Of a stretch of 64,000 nucleotides of DNA, positions 11,174 through 20,075 are shown piece after piece (the stretch's first letter is position 1; each line of letters starts with the position of its first letter). The stretch is from Rhynchopus euleeides (lineage: Eukaryota > Euglenozoa > Diplonemea > Diplonemida > Diplonemidae). The DNA lies in contig OY723291.1 in the NCBI GenBank assembly GCA_963210315.1, forward strand, positions 1,736,001 to 1,800,000, in the 5' to 3' direction. The notes below the pieces were generated by a model, which saw nothing but the letters and a program-made list of their open reading frames with translations, was not told where the DNA came from and searched no databases. The translations under genes and the position numbers were made by a program.

Positions 11174-12877
11174 ATGGGTCTACTGGTGATGGAGGGCACG
11201 CTCACCAATGACGACGGGCCAGGGTCTGTGAACCCCTCCCCGGAGATGCAGGAGCTGGACACATTCATCAACGCGGAGTACCAGCAGATGTGGGGGAAGG
11301 GTAAGGGCTCCATCGCGGTGCAGGACAACGTCCCGCTCATCCTCTCGTCACCCGGGGACTCCGCCATCGACCCCCTGGGTATCAACGGGAGTGCCAAACA
11401 GGACCCCCTCCTCCCTCCCTCCGACAGCGCCTCCGGCATGGGGAAACAGGCACCACCCCACAGCCAGCGTTTCAACCAGGAGGACCTGCCGCACCATCTG
11501 ATGAACACCATCGAAGGGGAGGGGATCAACAGACAGACCCTGGAGGCGTCGGAGGCAGGCCACCGGGAGGAGGCGTGCGCCTGGCTGCGGGAGGCGACGA
11601 CGTCAAGCCTTGGCGCAATGTGGGCGGATCTTATCACCGCGGAGAAGAAATTCCGCACAGCAACGGAGGATGTGATGTACCGCGAGTGGTACGTCATACT
11701 CCAGATCCGCGACGAGGCGGAGGAGGGGAATGCCTCGGGCGACGCGATGAACATCACCTCCGCGCTGGAGAGGGGGAGCTCGCAGGACAGGAAGCCTCTG
11801 AGCGAGCGGGAGGAGGCGCTGCAGGCAACTGTCACCTCCCTCCGGGGGAGGAACGCAGACCTGGAGGTGAAGCTGCGCAACAGCGACACCGCGGATGTCG
11901 TGCGACTCCGGGAGGAGCTGAGGCTGGCCCAGGCGACCATCCAGGAGCTGCGCGGCGAGGTGAAGGCGCTGCACCTGCTGCAGCAGTCGCAGCTGCAGCC
12001 CCGGGAGGGGCCTCCCCCGGAGGCGATTCGGCTGGCGCCGCTGGCAGCTGCCAAGCCCTCGACTCCACGGCTTAATCTCGGGGCTCTGCCCGGGCATACC
12101 GACCGGGAGTTGGAGGAGCAGCGCGTGTTGGAGCTCCGCTCCCGCAGCAACAAGGATCTGGCGAAGAGGATGAGCTTGTCGGCTCACGCGTCGCAGGCGA
12201 AGCTGGTTCCGGTGTTGGATATAAAGACGCTGTCTCCGGTGCAGGCGGTAAGGCCATCTCCCGATATGGATCTGGATGAGCAGCTTGTCCAGGAGAGCCG
12301 TTCACGGTCCAACAGGGTGATGGCGAAGAATGCCAGCATGCGGCTTGCCCCGATAGAGGGGCGCATGCTGCATGACCTATCGGGGTTTTCTCCCATCACG
12401 GGGCATACGGATAATTCTGCGGAGATGGAGTCGGTGGATAGCAGTCGGAACTCCAGCTTTGCCAGGACCCCGACGGGGAAGAGGGGGTCGGTGGTGTCGT
12501 CGCTGCGGCCGCGGCTCAGCCTTGCGTTGGGGCATGCCGCAGATGAGAGCCTCGAGGAGCAGATCGGGATGGAGGGGCGTTCGCGCTCCAACCGGAACCT
12601 CGCGAAGTGTAACTCCATGTCTCCCAGCACTAGCCCCCAGGCCTCGATGATGCTGGCGGGGGGTTGTGGGGGCGGGGGGCTGACGCCGCGGCTGAATTTC
12701 GGGAACCTGTCGCAGCACGGTGGTGATGACGAGCAGGTTGCCATGGAGGTCCGGTCGCGGTCGAATAGGAATCTGACGAAGAACCTCTCGGTGCGTGGGG
12801 GTGGCATGAACAATCTGTCGCCAATCACCTCGCAGACGGACGCACCGGCGTGCCCAACCACGCCACGGGGGAGGTGA
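11174..12877 (+). CDS. Coiled-coil protein with four RSRSN repeats (hypothetical)
   Basis: 567 codons, no intron seen. I do not recognise a family. Residues 1-130 are low-complexity and acidic/polar. Residues about 195-275 have heptad-like Leu/Glu/Arg spacing suggesting a coiled coil. The C-terminal half carries four copies of a degenerate repeat of about 40 residues: a TPRLNxG-like start, D..L(E/D)EQ, then RSRSN(R/K)x(L/M)(A/T)K and Ser-rich residues. The RSRSN cores start at residues 322, 376, 469 and 527. The conserved Arg/Ser core looks like a basophilic-kinase or 14-3-3 type site, but that is inference. The ATG at 11174 is the first in frame, and a second at 11189 is possible. It lies between the kinase and cyclase genes on the same strand. 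Confidence 0.75.
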   Translation: MGLLVMEGTLTNDDGPGSVNPSPEMQELDTFINAEYQQMWGKGKGSIAVQDNVPLILSSPGDSAIDPLGINGSAKQDPLLPPSDSASGMGKQAPPHSQRFNQEDLPHHLMNTIEGEGINRQTLEASEAGHREEACAWLREATTSSLGAMWADLITAEKKFRTATEDVMYREWYVILQIRDEAEEGNASGDAMNITSALERGSSQDRKPLSEREEALQATVTSLRGRNADLEVKLRNSDTADVVRLREELRLAQATIQELRGEVKALHLLQQSQLQPREGPPPEAIRLAPLAAAKPSTPRLNLGALPGHTDRELEEQRVLELRSRSNKDLAKRMSLSAHASQAKLVPVLDIKTLSPVQAVRPSPDMDLDEQLVQESRSRSNRVMAKNASMRLAPIEGRMLHDLSGFSPITGHTDNSAEMESVDSSRNSSFARTPTGKRGSVVSSLRPRLSLALGHAADESLEEQIGMEGRSRSNRNLAKCNSMSPSTSPQASMMLAGGCGGGGLTPRLNFGNLSQHGGDDEQVAMEVRSRSNRNLTKNLSVRGGGMNNLSPITSQTDAPACPTTPRGR

Positions 12878-14371
12878 GCTGGGGTTGTTGGCGTTGCGCT
12901 TTGCGCGGGTTGTGCAGGGTGGGGGTATTTTTGTTAGTTCGGCGTAGCCAACTGGGGAAACTTTCTGTGCCTTCAGCTGGATCGTGCGTCCCCACTCACA
13001 CCACTTCATCAGACCGGGGAGTGGTGTACACAAAGAGTGGGGTCTGCGTTCCAACACAACAACTTTCGGCAGTAATTGGTTTGTTGTCTCGTTTTGCTGT
13101 CACTTTACGATCCAGCGGGGGCACAGATGGTTTTTGCGTGCTTTTTTTTGTGCGAGCCCAACACAGAGCCCGCTCGTGTGCACACAACAAAACCTGGGCC
13201 CGGGGGCCTGACATAGAGAAGGGCGATTCACCGTGGCACGCCCGATTATCATCGTGCGTTGTCTGCGGGGGTGGGGTGGGGTAGGGGAGGCGCTGGGGGT
13301 GTGGGGAGGTCGATGCCCTTGTCGTGTGGTGGGACGTCGGGTGCTGGGCTCGAACAAACGGAACATGTTCCCATGTTTCATCATCCCCCCCACCCGTGCG
13401 CCGTGGAGGCTGTTTTTTTGGTAGAACGCACAAATCACCCTCTCGGGCCAGAAGTGTGTTAAGCCTAAAAAGGAGCTGTGGCAGCAATGTGGGCGTGTAG
13501 TTTGCATCATTTGCTTCTCTGCATTGTCAGTGCATTCACCTTCCTCTGCAGGTTAGCACCCCGGTTGCACAAACAAACACATTACGTGCCGCCGGCCCCT
13601 TTTTTCATTCGATCATCTCTCTGTGGCACGGAGTCTTGCAACGCTGTTACACCTCACACCCATCCCCACACGCCCCACACCCCACCAAACATGGGAGTGG
13701 GAGTGGTGTCCAACCACAGGTCTCGGCTGCACTGATATCTGGCAGTGCGCACAATCATTGTGTACATGTTTGATGTTTGTGCGACTGGACATGGCGTAAC
13801 TGGAAACAAAGCGGTGTTCCGCCCTGCGGCTAATTTGCCCTTTTCGTATTTTGTTCATCTCTGCACAACACCGCACAGGTTTGTGAGGGACAGTGTTTCA
13901 ACAAATTGCAACAAAAGAGTACCAATCAGTAGTCAGAGTCACATGCAAGCTGTTCGGGGCTTCGCTACGTTCCGCAATGCAGTGCAAACCCCTTGCAGAA
14001 CCACGCCAACCAGGCCGATACCATGGGTGCTGTTTACACCTCATATCTAGTTCCTGCCATCACCCACCCCACCACACTGTTTTCTCCCTTCCGTTATGTT
14101 CTCCGCAACTCATGTAGGTGCAAGGGGCGCGCTCACCTCAGTCAGCAGCGCTCTCCCTTGTTCTGTACACAAAACTCACCCCTTCATCGGGTTGAAGCCC
14201 TCGCGGTTTCTCACACCAGACTGCCTCTGCTGTGCCGGTGCGCCAAGCGCACCGGCTCCACACGCCACTCCAGCTCAGATGTTGAATGCTGTTGCTGATG
14301 AAGGGGCACGGCTGGGCTATTGCTGTGCCCAAACCCCCTTTCATCCGCATTCTTTGTAAGGTACAGCAGAG
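12878..14371. other. Intergenic before the assembly gap
   Basis: No supported gene, although the missing 5' part of the cyclase gene should begin in or before the gap and an exon could lie here unrecognised. Short ORFs lack coding character. Confidence 0.5.
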
Positions 14372-14571
14372 NNNNNNNNNNNNNNNNNNNNNNNNNNNNN
14401 NNNNNNNNNNNNNNNNNNNNNNNNNNNNNNNNNNNNNNNNNNNNNNNNNNNNNNNNNNNNNNNNNNNNNNNNNNNNNNNNNNNNNNNNNNNNNNNNNNNN
14501 NNNNNNNNNNNNNNNNNNNNNNNNNNNNNNNNNNNNNNNNNNNNNNNNNNNNNNNNNNNNNNNNNNNNNNN
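14372..14571. other. Assembly gap (200 N)
   Basis: Exactly 200 N, which is probably a placeholder and not a measured length. It removes the 5' end of the cyclase gene, so reading frames drawn across it mean nothing. Confidence 0.98.
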
Positions 14572-16168
14572 TCGGGCTTGCCGTGTTCCTCCTTGACTAT
14601 GTCGCCACGAGGGGGTTTGCACAGCAGGTGCTGAAGGAGCAGGCGGCGATGCAGAGCACCATTGCCACGGTGGAGACGATCGCGTCGCTTCTGGCAGCCT
14701 ACGACGTGGACGCTGTGTCGCATATCCTTGGGGATGACAGAACCGTGCTGCCTGATGCCATGCGAGCTGCGCTGCTGCGGCTGGAGCAGAACCTGCGTGC
14801 GTATCGTCCCTACCTGCCTGCCGTGCTGCTGGAGCAGCACCACTCGCCCGACGATGGGGATGCTGGGCATCTGCCTTACGTGCCTGCTGCTGCACCCGGT
14901 ACAGACAGCCAGCTTGCGGCAATCGCCTTCACTGACATCCGTGCGTCCACGTCGATCTGGGAGGCGGCACCCGAGGGGATGCGGAAGGCGTTGGTGATGC
15001 ACAACGCGGTGATACGGGCTGCGCTGGCTGAATGGGGCGGGTACGAGGTGAAGACAATCGGGGACGCCTTCATGGTTGCATTCGAGGATGCACATGCGGG
15101 TGTGTGCTTCGGGCTGACTGTGCAGGAAAATCTGCTTGCCTCAGAGTGGCCCGCGGCACTGCTGGAGGTGGGGGTCTGCAGTCCGACAGAGCTGTGGGGC
15201 GGGCTGACGGTGCGTATCGGTGTGAACCATGGCCCTGTTACGCTGGAGACGAACGCACTTACTGGGCGGGTGGACTACTTCGGACACACGGTCAACGTCG
15301 CCTCACGCCTCGAGTCTGTGTGTGTGTGCCTGGTGCGGTTGCGTTGCCTGCTGAACTGTGGGCGCGTGTGCGTGGGATGTCTGGGTGTGTCGGTGCACAT
15401 GCAGGTCAACCAGTTTCCACCAACCTGAAGGGTGTGAGCGAGCCTGTGCCTGTGTGCAATGTGTGGCCCGCCTGCCTCCGAGGCCGTGAGGATCACCCCC
15501 TGCATTCTGCCGTGCCCTCTGCAACCCCTCCTTGTGGGTCACGGGAAAATCCTGAAGCTTCTATCTGCGGGTCACGAGCGTCGAACCATTCGGCATCACT
15601 CGGGGCCAGCATGGCTGTCCTGCAGCGTACCACGCAACATGCCACTGTGGCTGTGGCCACACTCAGCAGCATGGCTCTTGGTGAGGTTGACAGCGGTCTG
15701 GCGTCTGTGGTGCCGCTTCTGCAGCAGAGCGGCGGTGTGCTGCTGTCGCTGTTCGGGAACAACTTCTTCGTCGGGTGGAACTTTGGGAAGCAGATGTCGG
15801 CACACGCAGAGGGCGCACTGCGGTTTGCACAGCGCGTGCTGCAGCAGGGCGGCGGGCATACCGTCGCAACACTCGGGATCGCTAGCGGAACTGTCGACCA
15901 CGGTGACGTGGGGACGTCACGTCAGCGCTTCGTGACTGCGTCAGGCGGTGCTGTGGAGGCGAGCCTTGCTCTGCGCCGCCTGGCGCTGTCGCTGCACCTG
16001 CGGTGCCTGTACACAGCAGATTCACCACCAGGCGCTGTGCGCGACCTGCTGTGTGCCACCTCAGCGCGCGTGCCCCAGGAAGGCGGCGCCCCTGTCGGGG
16101 TGGTTTACGAGGTGCAGTGCAGCATTATCTCCCAAGGCAAGGACGCTTTGTGGGACAACAGTACGTAG
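14572..16168 (+). CDS. Class III adenylate/guanylate cyclase, tandem catalytic-type domains, 5'-partial, frameshifted
   Basis: Makes a cyclic nucleotide from ATP or GTP. The first domain has FTDIRAST and GDAFMVAF (metal-binding Asp residues), then RIGVNHGPV and VNVASRLES (transition-state Asn/Arg). The frame used to 15317 stops at 15428. The frame two bases on, from 15320, continues the same domain with GAVALPAELWARVRG and LKGVSEPV and runs to the stop at 16168. One surplus TG in the (TG)5 run at 15318-15328 explains the shift. A second region (about 15620-16020) has the cyclase fold pattern but lacks both metal Asp positions (LFGNNFFVGW; LGIASGTVDHGDVGTS), so it looks like a degenerate partner domain. 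Hydrophobic residues just after the gap may be the end of a membrane segment. Substrate choice cannot be read. Confidence 0.82.
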
Positions 16169-16619
16169 CCGCCCTTGGCACCAGTTGAGCAGCAGCGACA
16201 CCTGACCCCATCCGACGGTGCCAGCCAAGGCGTCTCTCTCAAGAACGTCACACCATCATCAGATGTGCCAAGGCACACCAAACCCTCTTCATCTGAACAG
16301 ACCGCCTTCTGGCGTCATGTGTCCTACCTGCTGTTCTGCCGTGGCCCTTCCGAGCCCCGCTCTGATTCCGCCTCTGCTGTCCTCTGGGTGGGCAGTCCTG
16401 AGGGGTCGACACTCCTCTTCACCTCAGCCCCAATCCACCCCACCCCACCCCGGCCCTTACCGTATATCCTCCGACCGTTTCACAGATTCTTTTATGTGGC
16501 CGGGCGATCTGCGTCTCCCAACAACACACAACCATTGCCGGCACCGGACCCCACCGCCCCTCCTCCTTGCAGGTTGCATTACACTCCCACCCCACCCCAC
16601 CCCCTACCCCCCCGCCAAG

Positions 16620-19600
16620 ATGGACTACCACGGCCCTCACCCTGGCGAGGCTATTGTGGTGGGGCGGTGCGACGAGGTGATGTCCTATGTGGACAGTGCA
16701 TTCCACGCGCAGCACACCGCGACGCACTGCTGGGTGGAGGGCCGCGACGGGGCCGCGACATGCCTGCACTGCTGCGTGCGGTACATCCAATCCGCCGACG
16801 AGGTGCAGGCCAAGGCTGTCGTCAACTCCCTGCTGCACGCCCTCAGCCTCCCAGGCATCGTGAAGGAGATGGCACACCGCGGCGGCGCTCTGCCCTTCAT
16901 CACCCTCGTGCTGTGCACACCCCCCAAGGCGCAGGGAGGACCCCTCGCCACTGCACTGGAGGACCTCGTGGTGTGCGTCGTCTCACAGGCGCCTTGCGTC
17001 GCCGCCACCCCCGCCTTCCTCAACGCCCTCTGGGCAGTATTCTGCGACGCGACCCCCCAGCACCGCGAGGCCTTGGTGGGGCTTCTGGTCGCAGTCCTCT
17101 CTGAAGCCCCAGACACCGCAGAGATCCTGGCGGTGACGGGGGCACGCCTTCTGCACGCTCTCAGCATGCTGCTGCAACACCCGCCAGGCAGCGATGTGCC
17201 GGAGGCGACTGCTGCCTCGGTGCTGTATGTCTTCCTGAAGGTGGCGCATACGGCGAATGCGGTGGATGTGTTTGTCAATCTCGGGAGGCCTCTGTTCTCC
17301 TCAGTCACGGCAGCCCTGGCGCGTGCCTCGCCAGGCAGCGTGCTGTGTGTCAACGCGGTGGCGCTGCTCAACGCATGCTCGCACCACCCGGAGGTGGTGC
17401 ATCTGCTGCCTCTGTCGAACACCGACGAGACGTCTCTGATTCGTGCGCTGTCGCGGATGTTAACACAGAAGGGTTTGCATGTGCAGCGCGCGTTGGTCGT
17501 GTTTCTCTGCAGCATCTGCACAAATCACGGCGGGACGGAGCTGCTCGCCGACACACTGCTGCCTGAGTACCTCCTCGAGTGCCTGCAGAGCGACGACACG
17601 GCCCTGGTTTCCTCCGCCTGCCAGCTGCTGGAAACGCTGCACTCCGCCAACACCTCTGTGCTGAAGCTGCGCCACGCCGTGGAGGTGGTGGTGGACCAGC
17701 TCTTCCGCGTGACGGGCACCCGGGATGACGGGCTGGTGGTGCCGGTGACGTCGCTGCTTGCGACCCTGCTGGACACGCTGGAGCGGCGTGGGTTTGAGGA
17801 TGGCACGGCGCCGGACCTCCGCCCCGCGGTGAAGACGCGGCTCACCACCGCCGTGCAGCTGGTCGTGGTGGGGGAGGAGGGCGAGGCTGTGTCCCCTGAG
17901 CGTGTGTCCCAGGGCATCGCTGCGATGGGGAGCTGCGTGCGGCTGCGCTGCATCGAATGTGCGGAGCTCCTCTGCACCGCGTCGCAGTGCGCGGTGGAGG
18001 CGGACGCCGTGCTGTGCGGCGTGGTGATGCTGTGCGACGCCGCATCGGAGAGCACCCACACGCTGCACCTCGCCGCCGCCCCCTCCGTGCTCCAGGTCCA
18101 CCGCAGCGCGCTGCGCGCCGCCCTGCGCCCCCACCCCCCACCCGAGCTGACCTGCTCGCTGCTGTCCCTCGCACACAACGTGCTGTCCCCACAGCTGCTC
18201 GAGGTCTACGGGCCACACCTCCTCACCGCCACCCTGATGCACAGCACACACCTGCCGGAAGCCGCTGGCACCATCGCTATGCGATGCCTCAAGAAGCTCC
18301 TCCTGGTGTGGGGCGCAGACCCCGGGAACTGGAACACACGCGAAGACGCGCTGCTGCCCGTCTGCGGGTCCCCCGAAGCGGTGCTCCGCGCGCTGGGTGA
18401 AGGGAGCCCCCTGACAGCATCGCAGGCTGTCGACGTCCTCCGCTTCGACTTCGAATACTCGGAAAGCCTCTCCTTCGACCCACGCGAGGTGCTGCGCCTC
18501 GCTGCAGCCCTACACCAGAGGCTCCGCAACGGCACCTCCGCACAGCAAGTCGTGCGCCTGGCAGCCTGCGTCAGGGCGCGGTGCGGCCTCCTCCACGAAC
18601 ACCGCGACACACACAACATGGAGGCAGCGCTGCGGGCTGCCGTAGAGTGCCACCCGGCAGCGGATGCGGGGCCCATATGCCCACCCCCCGTGCTGGCGTG
18701 GGCCGTGCACTGCTTCGGCCTCAACGCCCTCACCACACGCCTGCTGCTGCTCTGCCCTGCGGCGGAGCCCTACACGCAGGGGCTCGCGGCCTGCTCGGCA
18801 CACTGCCCCACCCTGGTTGAGGACCTGCTGCAGCACCTCTTCCTCGGGGCTGGCAACGCCGACAGCCTCGACCCCATCGACAGGGAGCGCCTGCTGGCGG
18901 CATGCATCGCCTGCGTCGCTGCGCTGGGCCCCTCCGACCCCAGGGTGGCGCGGTGCCTCACCGCCATGCGGCGGTGCGTCTCCCACGCGCCGCTGTGGCC
19001 CCCGCCGCACCAGGTCGCGGTGCTGCGCCTCTGCAGGAGCCTCCTCCAGGCGAGCGCCATCGCCTCCGGCCCCAGCAGCGCCGCCGACAGCGCCACGGTG
19101 GAGGGCGCCCGAGCCGCCGCGCTGTGGGCGGCAGACGTGCTGCAGGCCACCACCACCCAGCTGCATGCTGATGGCGACCACCCGATGCACCGGCAGCTGC
19201 TGCAGGGAAGCATCGATGTCCTCGACGTGCTGAGCGCGCACTGCGCGGATCTCATCAGCTCTTGCCCTTCTCTGTTCTCATCGCTCTTCGCCTCCGGCAG
19301 CGTCCGCCAGGTTCTGTCCTGCTCTCAGATGCGCGAGGCTCTCCTGCGCATCCTGTGTGCGTGCCTCAGGGCTCAGCTGCCGGGGTGCTGCCAGCAGTGC
19401 CCTGCGGCCTGCTTCGCTTCTCTCTTTGCCGACTTCGCCACATTCACGCATGCCGAGAGGGAGCAGGCATTCGCTGCGACAGCAGCGCTGCTTGCTCTCG
19501 GCGAGTCTCATGTCCGCAACTTCGACCTGACCCTCTTCCTCCACGCCGCCCTGCAGGCCTGGGCGGAGGGGCCTGAGGACGTGCGGCGTGCCGTGATGCA

Positions 19601-19763
19601 GGCCGTCAAGGCGCTGCCCGCAGCCCTGTCTGCCCAACTGGCACAGCACCCCTCCGTGGGGTGGCTGTCGCGGTGGGGCGGCGGGGAGTCGGCAGACGAC
19701 GCGGCGCGCTTCTTCCGCAGCGCCCGCTCCCCCTACGTGGCTCCTGCTGCCGACGAGGGCTGA
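16620..19763 (+). CDS. Large alpha-solenoid (ARM/HEAT-like) protein, hypothetical
   Basis: 1,047 residues from the ATG at 16620. The frame is open further upstream to about 16218, but an AG after a strong pyrimidine tract at 16571-16572 and the change to clear coding character favour this start. The protein is almost entirely Leu/Ala/Val-rich helices in repeating pairs, as in armadillo/HEAT proteins, with many Cys residues and no catalytic motif, signal peptide or membrane segment. Length and all-helical build resemble the MEI1/PRD1 meiotic-recombination family, but I could not confirm that by sequence, so no name is given. It most likely acts as a scaffold or adaptor. It starts about 450 bp after the cyclase stop, on the same strand. 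Confidence 0.75.
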   Translation: MDYHGPHPGEAIVVGRCDEVMSYVDSAFHAQHTATHCWVEGRDGAATCLHCCVRYIQSADEVQAKAVVNSLLHALSLPGIVKEMAHRGGALPFITLVLCTPPKAQGGPLATALEDLVVCVVSQAPCVAATPAFLNALWAVFCDATPQHREALVGLLVAVLSEAPDTAEILAVTGARLLHALSMLLQHPPGSDVPEATAASVLYVFLKVAHTANAVDVFVNLGRPLFSSVTAALARASPGSVLCVNAVALLNACSHHPEVVHLLPLSNTDETSLIRALSRMLTQKGLHVQRALVVFLCSICTNHGGTELLADTLLPEYLLECLQSDDTALVSSACQLLETLHSANTSVLKLRHAVEVVVDQLFRVTGTRDDGLVVPVTSLLATLLDTLERRGFEDGTAPDLRPAVKTRLTTAVQLVVVGEEGEAVSPERVSQGIAAMGSCVRLRCIECAELLCTASQCAVEADAVLCGVVMLCDAASESTHTLHLAAAPSVLQVHRSALRAALRPHPPPELTCSLLSLAHNVLSPQLLEVYGPHLLTATLMHSTHLPEAAGTIAMRCLKKLLLVWGADPGNWNTREDALLPVCGSPEAVLRALGEGSPLTASQAVDVLRFDFEYSESLSFDPREVLRLAAALHQRLRNGTSAQQVVRLAACVRARCGLLHEHRDTHNMEAALRAAVECHPAADAGPICPPPVLAWAVHCFGLNALTTRLLLLCPAAEPYTQGLAACSAHCPTLVEDLLQHLFLGAGNADSLDPIDRERLLAACIACVAALGPSDPRVARCLTAMRRCVSHAPLWPPPHQVAVLRLCRSLLQASAIASGPSSAADSATVEGARAAALWAADVLQATTTQLHADGDHPMHRQLLQGSIDVLDVLSAHCADLISSCPSLFSSLFASGSVRQVLSCSQMREALLRILCACLRAQLPGCCQQCPAACFASLFADFATFTHAEREQAFAATAALLALGESHVRNFDLTLFLHAALQAWAEGPEDVRRAVMQAVKALPAALSAQLAQHPSVGWLSRWGGGESADDAARFFRSARSPYVAPAADEG

Positions 19764-20075
19764 GGGGCGCTGGAGAGGCCCCTCCCTGCGCCCTGCGCAG
19801 GGGCTGAAACAGACACACCCCCCATCGCACCCCCACCACCGCCCACCCCCCCGCCCCCACCCTTTGTTTCCCGTGCAATTTGCTGTGAGGAGTAGGGGAC
19901 ACGCCTCACCCCCGTCTTGTCTCCAAGTGTGATAGTGCTTTCCCCTCTTCGACGGGCCCATTTGTGGGTCGAGCCACCACCACCCAGCGCACGCAATACG
20001 CCATGCATACCACCCCACACATCCAGCCCCCTCCTCGTCAGGCCGGGTCATCGCGGAGCCGCTCGGCGCCTCACT
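19764..20075. other. Short intergenic stretch
   Basis: Pyrimidine-rich spacer between the solenoid gene and the CCCH gene. It ends in CCCCCTCCTCGTCAG (AG at 20040-20041), a plausible trans-splice acceptor 35 bp before the next ATG. Confidence 0.5.

Noticed and set aside
14286..14371. Cyclase start codon at 14286 with reading frame through the gap
   Set aside because: The frame is carried across 200 N of unknown true length, and the residues before the gap show no cyclase or signal features.
15318..15404. An 87-bp intron in the cyclase gene
   Set aside because: No GTATG donor, and the candidate intron itself encodes conserved cyclase sequence in the shifted frame. A TG-repeat frameshift fits better.
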